Source: Bryum argenteum (lineage: Eukaryota > Streptophyta > Bryopsida > Bryales > Bryaceae). Taken from it: DNA of 64,000 nt. Shown in pieces: positions 36,485 to 46,489 of the stretch. Each line of letters starts with the position of its first letter. Position 1 is the stretch's first letter. The stretch lies in NCBI GenBank assembly GCA_037043015.1, contig CM073322.1, positions 24,084,364 through 24,148,363 of the forward strand, given 5' to 3'. The position numbers and the translations under genes are program-made. Below the pieces are notes generated by a model. That model did no database searches. It was not told where the DNA came from and saw nothing but the letters and a program-made list of their open reading frames with translations.

Positions 36485-37036
36485 CTAGTTCTTGAAGTGC
36501 ACCTTGCTCTCGTATACCTTGCTGGGCTCAAATCCCTCAAGGATCGCGTCCTCTGCCACAACGGAGTGTTTGTTTAGCTTGGTTGTGACCTTGATAGAAG
36601 AAGGACCCTTGAATGTCTGCGCCGACATGTTGATCAGCAACGAGTTGGCCCCCAAGTTGTGCTTAGCGAGCTCCAAAAACTCCTTGCCGTTGTGCTTGAT
36701 CTCGACACTCTCGATGTCACGAGGTTCTTCCACGTAGGTCACCATGAAAGACAACCAAAACGGCGTCGACCCCGCATCCACTTGAAACGCCATGTTGTGG
36801 TTACCATACTTGCACGACAGGCGCTTGTACATGATGTCGTTCTCGCCCACATTCTGCAGCTCGCCGTCGTCCTCTTCTATCTATCTAGCGGTAGCGATGA
36901 CACGAAGGCGGGATTGGACTTGCTATAGTACACTCCGCAAGGAAACGGATCTGTGATGACAATAGAAGAGGATTAGGGGTTGCAGGTGGCGGCGTCGGTG
37001 CACTTAACAACGAAGCATTGGCCGCACTCTAGCCCT
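36485..37036 (-). pseudogene. Expansin-like gene fragment, right arm
   Basis: This is the inverted counterpart of 34644-35192. The C-terminal domain frame 36485-36850 translates identically over all 121 residues to the left arm. The region before it differs by small insertions around 36865-36895, and the same stop follows DAATCNP. Both copies therefore share the first defect, which must predate the arm duplication, while identity of the last 366 bases implies a recent event or gene conversion. Confidence 0.8.
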
Positions 37037-37084
37037 CCCTGAAATATCGCTTTGTTTCCCGCCAATACGGTGTGCACGAGAGGT

Positions 37085-37260
37085 TCTAGGTATCGTGAGG
37101 TTTGAGGTATCGGTTACGAAGAGGTTTGAGGTATCGAAAAGGTTTGAAGTATCGATTCTGAAAAGGTTTGAGGTATCGATTCTGAAAAGGTTTGAGGTAT
37201 CGATTCTGAAGAGGTTTGAGGTATCGATTCTGAGGGTTTGAGGTATCGGTTACCGATACT
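37085..37260 (-). repeat. Subterminal ~24-bp tandem repeats, right arm
   Basis: Variants of AGGTTTGAGGTATCG repeat about seven times. See the left-arm array at 34425-34605. Unit composition differs between arms. Confidence 0.78.
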
Positions 37261-37506
37261 GTTATTGGACGATAGACGCGCTGAAGTGTATCGGAAAGGA
37301 AAAGACGCGTGCGGGAAGGGAAAGACGCAGCGATCGGGGCAAAATTGTCTTTCTTTTCATTTCGCGGTTCGCGGAAAGAGTACTAAAACAGGGCCTGACA
37401 TTTGGAACATGGATTGGATTTAGTGAGCGGCATGTGTGACCAATGAGCACTGATATTCTGCTCAGTGACGTTGCGGATTAAAATTGCTCGATTTAGGGTC
37501 CCTTTA

Positions 37507-37954
37507 GAGCATGCCCAATCGAAACGGTAACGGCTCCCTGTAACGGCAACTCACGGGCCCGGCAGTCTCGGCAAGCTCTAACGCGCACTGCGTGGCTCCC
37601 TCCAATCTCCCGTGTCTCTCTATAGCTCTCCCGGTCTCGGCAATTTTTTCCTCTTTGCCGTGAGAGCTTGCTCCTCCCTGTAGCGGCAGTCAATGCCACG
37701 ATGGCAACATTTCATTCGGGAAGAGCTAGGAAGGGCAAGAACTTCAGCGCGGAGGAGGAGCGAGGACTGTGTAGCATTTTTGTGCTCGACGTGGCTGCCC
37801 ACAAAGCCCTGGAAGAGGATCGCGTGGAACGTTTGACGGGCGTGGGTTGGATCAGGAGCCCGTCAATTTCGAAATGCACCGCATTTTCCGTCATCAGGAG
37901 TCCCGTTACAACACGTTTGGAGGGCGCTTTACAGGGAGTTGATTGGGCATGCTC
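37507..37954 (+). mobile_element. Tourist-like (PIF/Harbinger) MITE with a Myb/SANT remnant
   Basis: The element starts GAGCATGCCCAATC and ends with its exact inverse GATTGGGCATGCTC. TTA lies outside both ends (37504-37506 and 37955-37957), the 3-bp duplication of PIF/Harbinger. At about 37701-37830 the frame MATFHSGRARKGKNFSAEEE with RGLCSIFVLDVA resembles the start of the Myb/SANT-like accessory protein of Harbinger elements (basic patch, then KNFxxEEE). The rest of that protein and the transposase are missing. GC content is above the flanks. Confidence 0.82.
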
Positions 37955-38026
37955 TTACATAGTGGACCATGTAAATTGACCACGACCCTCTAAAATCTGT
38001 AATTGGAGAGTAAAGTCATCTTGGTC

Positions 38027-38242
38027 GGGTAAGCGTTCGTAGCAGCTACCAAGGAGGATGGGGGAGGGGTAAAGGAGCCCCCTAGTTTTTAATGTATTGG
38101 GTCAAATTGACAAAGAGTGTTCCCTCAGAGTAAATAGGGGCCACAAACCCCATTTCTGAATTCAAAGTCATCAAAAATGGTCTTCGGGAGGTTCCCACAG
38201 ATTCTAGGGTGCCTCTATGGTAGCTACCACAAACCATTGCCC
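38027..38242 (+). mobile_element. Short MITE with ~30-bp imperfect TIRs, copy 1
   Basis: The left end GGGTAAGCGTTCGTAGCAGC and the inverse of the right end (GGGCAATGGTTTGTGGTAGC) form imperfect inverted repeats of about 30 bp. The flanks ATCTTGGTC (38018-38026) and CTCTTGGTC (38243-38251) match at 8 of 9 bases. Copy 2 lies inverted at 42201-42369. An 8-9 bp duplication fits a Mutator-like or hAT-like origin; the terminal bases favour Mutator. Confidence 0.72.
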
Positions 38243-38399
38243 CTCTTGGTCCCACTTGGCTTTACACTACCCTGAAAAAAGGAGAATGACCACTAACTTT
38301 GAGGTTTCCAAAAAGTACTAAAATCAGCCAAATGGATAATGTGCCATGGTTCAACGGATTTTCCTTTGAGTCGAGGCAAAATGCTCGACTCAACGGAAA

Positions 38400-39780
38400 T
38401 AAAGGGAGCCGTTAGTATGAGAATGAGCCATTCGCCGATTTATTTTATTTTATTTTATTTTTTGAATTTTTTGAAATTTTTTTCTCTGATATTTTTGACG
38501 TTAATATAGACCGTTGGGATAGAATTTTTTTTGACTTAGCTTTTTAAGAGAGTTGGATTGTAAAGAAAGGAATAAAGAGAAATTTTCCTCCTATCTTCTC
38601 TCTCTCTCCTTATAGTTTTTTTGTGTATGCATTGTTTTTTGCTGGTTTTTGCCTTTCTTTTTTTTTTTTTTTTTTTTTTCAGTTTCTACATCAAGGAGAG
38701 GTATGGTACAAATGAAGAAATTAGGAATTTTGTAGAACAAAATTGGTCCCAAAAGTCAGAGGGGGATGAAAATTTCAATGCCTCTAAACCATGTGCATGC
38801 TGAAATCCCTTCATTACAATTTCAGCATGCTCCAAATCTGTTTTTTTTTTTTTCATTCTAGTAAATCACTCTCTCTCTCTCCTCACCTTTCTAGTAAAAG
38901 AGAGTTAAAGGAGATTGGAACCCAAATCCCTTACAGTCAATTTTTAAGAGGAAAGGAGATTTTGGAGGTGAAGCAACAAGAGAGAAGGACATCCAAATGT
39001 GCCTCCAAGAGGAGAGGAAGTCCACCAAAAGCAAAATCTCTCACCAAGAACCAGCATTATAGATGTTGAAGATATGGATGATAAGGAAGATATGAAACAA
39101 AGTGGAGGGATTTCAAAGTACTGACCTTGATTACTTTGAGGGAAGAGATGGATGAGGATTTTGCAAAGGAATGAAATAAACAAGGTATGCAAAATTTTTA
39201 AAATTGTTTTTCAAAAGCATTGTAGGTTTTTGCAACATGAATTGAGCATATGAGGCGGATGAGGTTGGATGTGGGTGGAGGAGGATGGATGAGGGCGGAT
39301 GTGGGCCGTATGATGAGGCCGTAGAAGGCTCCTCCCCCCAAAACACAAGCGGTCCCTACCGCGGAGGCTTTGGATTTTGTGGGCCCCACTACCTTATGCG
39401 CGAGGAGGTTTGATCTTTCATGGGTGAATCACAAAGCCTTCCCACCTACTACACACCAATCTCCACCCAACTTTTCTTATGTTCAAACATCTTCAAAACA
39501 ATTTTTGTACTGAAGCTATGGAAAGGAACCATCTTTCGTAGAATCAGAAGTAGAATCTGAAAACATTAGAGACGATTGGCTTTGGAGTTTAGACTTTAGA
39601 GTGCAATAGACTCGTGTCCAGAATTTCATGTATACTAGTAGCTTCTCGAAGTAGATCTTCCGCCTTTTCATTTTCCTTCACTAAAAATGATTCAACTTTC
39701 CCATGAAATATATCATTGTTGTGCGCTGTTTTTTCTTTATTTCATATTCTACCTTTCACCTCTTCTATTCATGCTCTCTT
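38400..39780. other. AT-rich spacer with poly-T tracts; no gene seen
   Basis: Poly-T/TTTTA tracts lie near 38440-38475, 38660-38690 and 38840. A GA-rich segment lies around 38880-39010. The DNA may be non-coding flank of the Harbinger transposase copy that follows. No host gene is recognisable. Confidence 0.4.
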
Positions 39781-39799
39781 GTCACGTAGTTCTTGTCCT

Positions 39800-40720
39800 T
39801 CCTTCAAAGCGTTATTATCAGTTCATTTCTGTAATCCGCTTCAAAAATCCAGTCTTCATTAAAACCGTCCTTCATTGTAATGCACAAATTGTGCAAAACA
39901 ATACATGTTGCGACAAGATCTGACATACTCTTGAAAGGAACATCACACCTCTTCAAGATTATCCTTCACCTCCCCTTAAGAATTCCGAAAGCTCTCTCCA
40001 CACACACCCGTGTAGACGATTGGATAAAATTCCAATTAAATTGAGTTTGGAATAATTTTGTTTTTCCTCCTTTGAATGGACAATACATCTATGGTCTAAC
40101 CGGATATGCTGCAACACCTATTACTTTGTAGGGATGTAATTTGCTCTTTGTACACGCTCGTCCAACTTTGTAATTTGAAAAACAACTTGATCATATAAAC
40201 AATCGGCCCACCCAAATTCGTAATTCCAGAATTTGCAATTCACATCAAGAATTCCTTGAAAAATTGCTGAATGGAACAATTTTCTACAATAGTAATACTC
40301 TCTTCCAAGTACGGGGGCTAAAACGGCAATGCGTAATCCATCAATTGCACCTACTACATATGGAATTTCGTGGAGGGCTTCAAATTCCTTTGCTAAAATC
40401 CTAAACTAGGATTAACTAGGAATTTGAACTTATTTTTTTTGGAAATGTTACCTAACGGCCTTGCAAAATTCCCTAACAATTACAGAAATCGTAGATTCAA
40501 CAACTCCATAAACATCACCAATAAGGAATTGATCATTCCCGGTTCCTAACCTAGATAAAGAGATTGCAATTCTTATTTCTGCATAAATTGCATTTCTCAT
40601 AGGCGTATCTTGCTTGTGCAAAAATAGCCCTAATTTCTCACCAAAAAATCTCAAAGTAGCAAACTTAACTCGTGTTCTTTGCTTGAATTGCCCCTCGGTA
40701 TATGATCGCACCAAAAAACG
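39800..40720 (-). pseudogene. PIF/Harbinger transposase, decayed
   Basis: Reading from 40714 down, FFGEKLGLFLHKQDTPMRNA and AISLSRLGTGNDQFLIGDVY with VESTISVIVREFCKAVR match the helix-turn-helix region of HARBI1-type transposases. A GT-AG intron of about 72 bp (40379-40450) then joins in phase to PYVVGAIDGLRIAVLAP (first Asp), REYYYCRKLFHSAIFQGILD, FGWADCLYDQVVF (second Asp) and, in another frame, RVCVERAFGILKGR (Glu) with MSDLVATCIVLHNLC. All three catalytic residues are visible, but stops and at least one frame change lie between the second Asp and Glu. The 5' part above 40720 is uncertain. Terminal repeats were not found. Confidence 0.82.
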
Positions 40721-40939
40721 GTCCGTGAATCCACCTTGTCTTCAAATACTCCACGAACTTCGTGTCGCTCTCTCCATGCTCTCCAAAAACATGCTGAAAA
40801 TTGCCACCTTCTCCCACTCTCCATGCAAAATAAGGCCTGCATGTTTACAATGTGCAAGATAAGCATGTACAAGCACATGTACAAGCCCAACATCAAAACT
40901 AGGTCCCTCCTCCTCTCCTTCATCGTAACCCAAATTTCT

Positions 40940-41135
40940 GAAATTTTGAGAAGAAGAGAAGAGATGAAGAGAAGACGAAGAAAGAGGAAGAAGAGAAGAA
41001 GAAGAGAGGACGGAGAGAGGAAGAAGAGAAGAAGAAGAGAAGAAGAAAGAGGAAGAAGAGAGGAAGAAGAGAAGAAGAAGAGAGGAAGAAGAGAGGAAGA
41101 AGAGAAGAACAAGTTAGAGAGGAAGAAGAGAGGAG
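40940..41135 (+). repeat. GAAGAG/GAGGAA purine microsatellite
   Basis: Almost 200 bases of AGAGGAAGA/GAAGAAGAG repeats. The long Arg/Glu/Lys-rich (plus) and Ser/Leu/Phe-rich (minus) frames here are products of the repeat, not genes. Confidence 0.9.
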
Positions 41136-41284
41136 TCGAAAAGAGATGTGATGGAAGAAAGACAAGGTGGAAGGGAGAAATGATAGAAGGTAAATGGGCT
41201 GGTAAATGAAAGATAATCCTCTGAATTTGCCCTTTTTTTGTTTCGTACTAAAAAAATCAGCCCAAAGTTGGGCCGGTTCAAATC

Positions 41285-41425
41285 CACTTTACACTACAAT
41301 AATGACCAAGCCACTCAAAATTCCATTTTTGATTTATGATGGTCACAGCTCTTGACCAAGAGCCATGACCATGAAAATGATTTAAATTTTCTTGGTCATG
41401 ACTCTTGGTCCACAATGTAAAGGGA
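41285..41425. mobile_element. Possible short TIR element (CTTTACA ends)
   Basis: The left end CTTTACACTACAATAATGAC and the inverse of the right end CTTTACATTGTGGACC share the first seven bases and later GACCAAG words. A related CTTTACACTACCCTG occurs near 38262, so these may be outer ends of Harbinger-type DNA. Target duplications are not clear. Confidence 0.3.
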
Positions 41426-41691
41426 CCCTTTAAACACTAGGTAACTGGTCCCATCGTCGTACCATTGAAGATATCAGACAAGGGCCGACGACGCTCAGTT
41501 TCTGGACTCAATTTTCCATCGCACCTAAAACGACAACCGTCTTCCTTTCAAGCGTCGTTTGGAAGACTTGTGAGTTACCGGTGATATGCATTGCAGGACT
41601 GATGAGACCATGCACTGGAACTCGGAGCCAGAATGTGCAGCACTTCCGGTGCTTGGGTGATAAACGACCCTTCTGTGTTGCAGATTGTTAA

Positions 41692-42052
41692 CCCTTAAAC
41701 GTCTAGCTATACGGATTTGGGCAGCCCAGTATTGGATCACAACATCTTTTGGACTTGGGCATCATGAATAGTGCACTTTTTGAACTTGGGCATCATGGAT
41801 GATCCAATCAATGATGAGCTTGCAACCTCCTACAAGTATTGTACAACCCCAACCTACCTACCACAATCCTTTCAAAGCACAAAATCACTCATACAAATTG
41901 TGATTTGAATTGTGGAATTTCACTTTTTGAATGCATCAGAAGAAGGTGACCAGTTTGACATCAAAATATAAGTGAAAAGTTGAGCACATTGAGAGCTACA
42001 GAGAAGATTCTGTTGGAAAAGGACCCCTCGGGTTACCTTAGACGTTTAAGGG
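41692..42052 (+). mobile_element. TTAA-flanked MITE, family A, copy 2 (361 bp)
   Basis: The ends are CCCTTAAACGTC and GACGTTTAAGGG, with TTAA at 41688-41691 and 42053-42056. It has the same length as copy 1. The flanks read CAGATTG before and AGAAACAGATTC after; the duplicated host DNA at 42963-42985 reads CAGATTGGTAAAGAAACAG without the element, showing the empty site with one four-base target (GTAA, one substitution from TTAA). Confidence 0.9.
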
Positions 42053-42200
42053 TTAAAGAAACAGATTCAGTTCTATATTGCACTAGTGACAATTTTGTCT
42101 CGTAAGGCAACACTGCATAAATTACGGTAACTTCTACAGGACCGTGGCTTAACTTCGTCATCGGACAGGAACGTACTGTAAATCTTTTCTCGATATCCCA

Positions 42201-42369
42201 TGGCAATGGTTCGTGGCAGCTACCAAGGAGGCACCCTAGAATCCGTGGGGACCTCCCAAGGCCGTTTCTGATAATTTTGAATTCAAATTTGAGGTCTGCG
42301 ACCCCAAGTTACCCTTCGAAGCCTACTTATTGGCATTTAATGTCTAGTAGCTGCTACGAACGCTTACCC
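42201..42369 (-). mobile_element. Short MITE with ~30-bp imperfect TIRs, copy 2
   Basis: This is the inverted relative of 38027-38242 (TGGCAATGGTTCGTGGCAGC to GTTCGTAGCAGCTAC inverse). The flanks are GATATCCCA (42192-42200) and GATATCTCA (42370-42378). In the duplicate at 33950-33958 a single GATATCCCA is followed directly by GGAGGCT, matching GCAGGCT after the element, so the insertion and its 9-base duplication are directly readable. Confidence 0.8.
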
Positions 42370-42739
42370 GATATCTCAGCAGGCTGTTGCCGCCCTGCCA
42401 CTTGGCAGCAGATCGCAAGCGACAGGCGCATGTGCCCGGGTTACTAGTCCCACGAGGCTTCTGCTATAAGCTTTCAACCACTTCTTCATTATGTTGATTG
42501 TATGTATTCATCCTGTTTGCATGCCTCGTTTCTGTTTTTAGAGGAACATGCTGCGGATCCAATGATCCTCGGATCCTTTTTTTCATTTTGAGTTGACGAA
42601 TTTCAGAACAGTTGTCCAGGACGCGCGTCAACCGTGAAACGGTTGGGAGCGTGTTTAACAATAATTACTTATCTTAACACCAGGAGGCTGCTGGTTCGAT
42701 CACTTCGATGGGAGGAAATCATGAGTGATCAATCATGTC

Positions 42740-43000
42740 ATGTCATTGAAGGATGTCAGACAAGGGCCAACGATGCTCAGTTTCTGAACTCAAATTTCCA
42801 TCGCACCCAAAACGACAACCGTCTTTCTTTCAAGCGTCGTTTGGAAGACTTGTGAGTTACCGGTGCTATGCATTGCAGGACAGATGAGACCTTGCACTGG
42901 AACTCGGAGCCAGAAATGTGCAGCACTTCCGGTGCTTGGGTGATAACGACCCTTCTATATTGCAGATTGGTAAAGAAACAGATTCAACTCTGTAACAATC
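42740..43000 (+). repeat. Duplicated host segment, MITE-free copy
   Basis: See 41440-42730. This copy has no family A element and runs into the 3' flank of the SET gene. The empty site is GTAA at 42970-42973. Confidence 0.82.
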
Positions 43001-43087
43001 AGTCTGGTCGTCATGAGGAGTACTGTACAGTTACAGCTATTCGGAACTTACTCCCTTCTTTGTTTCCAGAAAGAATAAACAAAAAAA

Positions 43088-44618
43088 TTACACGAAGATT
43101 CCGACTCCTGACCCAGCCCTCTGCAGCTGCGCACCTAAAGGATGGATTGCAGTGTCCGACTCCCAGGCCTCCATCTGTCTAAGAATGTGTGGAGCCATGG
43201 ATGGAGACATTCGAGTCTTCTGCGCTGGAGTGAGATATTTGGCACCGCCAACTGTGCCCACGCAGTCGCGTCCACTACCGCACTGGCACTCGAAGGGACA
43301 AGACATTTCCCATTCGGTTTCGAGGTAGTTCCAAGTCACTTCTTCCCCCTTTACGATCGGCTTAATGGCAACGAAGACGGGAAACACTTCTTCCGGGTAT
43401 GCCTCGGCAAGCGCTTTGAGGGAAGTGAACTCGGAAGCGTGTGCAGACGGGCCAGGGAACTTAAGAACCGTATTTGGCGAGCATGAATGGTTGATGAGGA
43501 CGAGACAAGTCGAATTTCGCACATGCACATTCTCGCCGATGGCGTAGGTGTATCGAGTGCACTTGGACTCGATGACCCCGTCGAACATACCAATAACTTT
43601 GCCGACTGGGATATCTCGGGCCGCCACAGTGAAACGGAACTCGGGAGAACGTTCGAAAATCTCAAGATCTGCAGTCGAGCAAGACGTATTGATTTGTCAA
43701 GAACAGTAACTAAGATTCGACTGGTAAAGCGACACCACGAACAGAATATGCACAATCTGCTCACGAATAACAAAACAAGCAACCGTGATTGAGAGACAGA
43801 TCGAGAGAAGCGGCAGTACCGTCGAACCCCTTGGCGAAGTTGGAAATCTCGTCCCCCGACAGAAATTGGGCTACATTAAGCTCTGCATTCAAGCAATACA
43901 ACAGCAGATGAGAAGCATATATACATGTCGGTGCTTGGAGTACTAACTCAAAAGGGAGGTACGATGGAAAGTTGTTTTCGATCACAGGCGAGTAGAGAGA
44001 CCTTGAAACATGCACATTGTCCCGTCTCCGCATCAATCATCAAATTTAATCTGAAACATAGTTAAACTGAAAAAATACCAAAAAATACACACACGAGCTT
44101 ACAAACGCTACTCACAATAGTTTACCATCCTTGAATTCATCTCGTTAGATTGTATATTGCCTAATGTCAAGTTATCAATCTCAACTTTCTACACAGTAGG
44201 ATCTAGAGTTTCATCGCGTTGTTAAAATCAAATTTTACTTTCCAAAAGTTATTGCACCTTCAGAATATCAATAATTCATGCCAAGCGTCTCTTTTCTTAT
44301 GATTTTGCATTTTCTTCATCGTTACTTTTCATTCACAAGCTACATTACTCTAGGAAGCTCACTAACTCTAATCTTGTTTAGATAAATCATCTCTAGAGCT
44401 GCAGCAACAGACATCTAATTAGCGACAAATCATCATCCAATACCAATGCCAACACACGAAATGATTATTTCTCAAAACAGTAGAACAAGCAGAACAAACA
44501 AAGAAAATACTAGAGCTGCAGAAAATATCGATATCAATTGATCGAAACGGGCATTCGGTGTGTTACCATTTTGGTCTCCTTGGAACTCAGCCAACAGATC
44601 AGCCCCCAAAGTGCCCAT
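43088..44618 (-). CDS. Small SET-domain protein (putative protein-lysine methyltransferase), three exons
   Basis: Exons (minus) 44567-44618, 43820-43882 and 43088-43668 total 696 bases in phase, giving 231 residues. N-terminus: MGTLGADLLAEFQGDQN, then ELNVAQFLSGDEISNFAKGF. The SET core starts FTVAARDIPVGKVIGMFDG (the usual xxARDIPxGxxI), then LVLINHSCSPNTVL with the NHSC motif that binds S-adenosylmethionine, GEEVTWNYLETEW (usual GEExTxxY), and post-SET-like cysteines CPFECQCGSGRDCVG. Between NHSCSPNT and GEE lies SLKALAEAYPEEVFPVFVAI. It is much shorter than most plant SET proteins and carries no PHD, AWS or SRA domain. The substrate is not predictable; histone or non-histone proteins are possible. 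An additional internal exon cannot be excluded, but the three-exon model keeps frame. Confidence 0.75.
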
Positions 44619-44750
44619 TCTGGAGTACTAGCAAATGCTTCAAGCCTGTTAAAAGGAAGCCCTGGATGGGGCTAAGCAGGCTGAACTCGGCAATATATGC
44701 CGTATACAGGAAGGAGGTGAAGTGATGACTTATGGTCGAATGGCCTCCTC

Positions 44751-44756
44751 TTTATA
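44751..44756 (-). promoter_or_regulatory. TATA box of the SET gene
   Basis: On the minus strand GGTATAAAGAGG lies about 135 bases upstream of the ATG at 44618, a plausible distance for a leader of about 100 bases. The assignment is by position only. Confidence 0.5.
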
Positions 44757-44759
44757 CCG

Positions 44760-46259
44760 AGCGCTTCATTGATTCATCCCATGCTGTGACTCTCGTGCCA
44801 TGCTAAACATGTGGGATACTCTTACTTTAGAAAATCCGAGCTGATTGCGCAGTCTCAAACAAAACCGAAAAGTTCTCATGATTGTTGCACTGTACACGTT
44901 GCATTGTTGCAGTGAACGAAGTGCATACCGTGACATGTTTTGCTATTTTGCCAGCATAATCTGCCGGGTAATTGTTTGAATTTGTTTTTTTCGATAGTCA
45001 AGTCTGCAGGCCTCAAGAAATTTAGTATAAAAGCTCTTCAGCGACCTCCAAGACGGCCAGATCTGAATTCTGTGAACAAGAACATTCTGATATTGATTTT
45101 AGGAAATCCAATTGTAGGATCTGGTTTATGACTGTCTAATTAGTCTACTCATCATTTTTTTTTTCAAATTTCACCCTACGGATTTTACTATACATTCAGT
45201 CAGCATTTCAATTCTTGTATAAACAACATATCTTTTTAAAGCAGATCGACAGGGTTCACGCTCCTTTCTCTATAAGGGTTAACCGGGACTACGGTTGGTT
45301 GGGTAACTACGCCATTCTTGTGGGGAAGCCTTTGTCTGGAGGAGGGGTCTCCCATTTCACTTGCGGACGTCGCTCACCTAGCACTTTGTCTCGTTAAGCC
45401 ATGATCCAAAACATAAGTAAGCGGAGTCTAACGGGTTGCTTAATAATCAATGAATAACAGCCTATAGATGAACGTAGTGATATTGCCTAATAATCAATTT
45501 CGGTTTGGTTTGGAAGTTGAGACTTTCCGGGATATCCCAGGCTTGCTATTGCCCACACAGATACAAAAAGTTAAGTTGAATGAACAGGCTATTCACCGCA
45601 ACTGGCTCAAAAAGAGGTCGGAGTTTCTGTTCATCTTCTACAGTAGCTCCGATGTTACTTTGAGATTTTTCTTGGATATGCTTCTCCACATGTATATCAG
45701 CTTCTTCTGCTTTCACTACTGCAAAACCCGTCTTTAACACTGGGTAAAACACGGTTTCAACAATGTTTGAACCATTTTAATGCTACATTAATTGAACTCC
45801 CACCCAAACAGAAAGGGGTGGTTTAAAAGTGGAGACGATGTGAACAGACCTCTCTATGTGTTTGAATCCATCTATACCGGGTGAAGATTTTAAATTTTTT
45901 CAATACTATGTACATTTTATTCAACCTATCTATACTAGGCAAAGATTTTAGATTTTTCAGTATTTTATATTTTCATGAAAGCTCTTTGTGTAATCCTTCA
46001 TAATTTCACTTGTGGGAATATTCCAAGAACCAAAACCTCCTCAATGTAATACTTGTGCCAAAGGTCTACAACAGAATTTACCAAAGAGAACAAACACTAT
46101 GAAACACAGAATAATGCTTCATCGAGGTTGAAACACTTGTAAGTGTTTCAACCAAGTGTTACTTTCGACATGAGTTTTGCACTACAGTAGTGAATTTGGC
46201 TCTAGTCTTTGAGAGCTGTGTGATGATTACTCATTTACAATATCTCAGGGGGATTCTGT
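44760..46259. other. SET gene upstream region and spacer; no gene seen
   Basis: Short open frames only. A higher-GC segment at 45245-45410 (TTGTGGGGAAGCCTTTGTCT and neighbours) stands out, but its frame RVHAPFSIRVNRDYGWLGNY is not recognised. CATCTATACCGGG/CCTATCTATACTAGG near 45870 and 45925 is a short local duplication. Confidence 0.4.
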
Positions 46260-46336
46260 TTGCCGCGAGTCGTCTCTGAGAACTTGCAATGATATTGAGC
46301 CTGGAGAATATTCTCCGACACATCCGAATAGTCATC
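46260..46336 (+). repeat. Direct repeat left of the ycf2-containing block
   Basis: About 77 bp (GCGAGTCG, GCAATGATATTGAGCCTGG, TTCTCCGACA, TCCGAATAGTCATC) recur in the same orientation at 47966-48044 with about 88% identity by eye. The two copies bracket a 1.63-kb block. Confidence 0.8.
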
Positions 46337-46489
46337 AATGGATTCTAACGGGGATCAGATTCATGGCCCTCGCACATGGCGAGTTTTCTCTCAGCCTGGG
46401 CCTGGGCCTCGCCTCCTAAATTTGGGAGGGGCCCTGGCGTGCCTTGCGGCAGCTGCTGCGGCAGGGGCCGGCAGCTCGCTGCAGGGCAG

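Larger units (their letters stand above)
34251..37431. mobile_element. Mutator-like foldback element with ~1.07-kb arms carrying an expansin-like gene
   Basis: The ends are exact inverses (GCCGCTCACTAAATCC at 34251 and its inverse ending at 37431). The 9-bp direct repeat ATGTGTGAC lies directly outside (34242-34250 and 37432-37440). A 9-bp target duplication is the hallmark of Mutator-like elements. The arms run about 34251-35318 and 36362-37431 and contain matching copies of an expansin-like gene fragment in opposite orientations. The middle, about 1.04 kb, holds a 26-bp tandem array and no transposase. At the duplicated host site 42721-42729 a single ATGAGTGAT stands followed by CAAT: the unoccupied target. 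It is thus a non-autonomous, gene-carrying foldback element. Confidence 0.88.
41440..42730 (+). repeat. Duplicated host segment (partner of 42740-43000 and 33895-34250)
   Basis: Part one (41440-41691 continuing after 42053) matches 42740-43000: GACAAGGGCC, CATCGCACC, AACGACAACCGTCTT, CTTTCAAGCGTCGTTTGGAA, GGAACTCGGAGCCAGAA, GTGCAGCACTTCCGGTGCTT. Part two (42110-42730) matches 33895-34250. Two MITEs interrupt it, at 41692-42052 and 42201-42369. No coding frame is preserved across copies. Confidence 0.82.

Noticed and set aside
40651-41209. Long Arg/Glu- and Ser/Leu-rich open frames
   Set aside because: They are produced by the GAAGAG microsatellite on the two strands.
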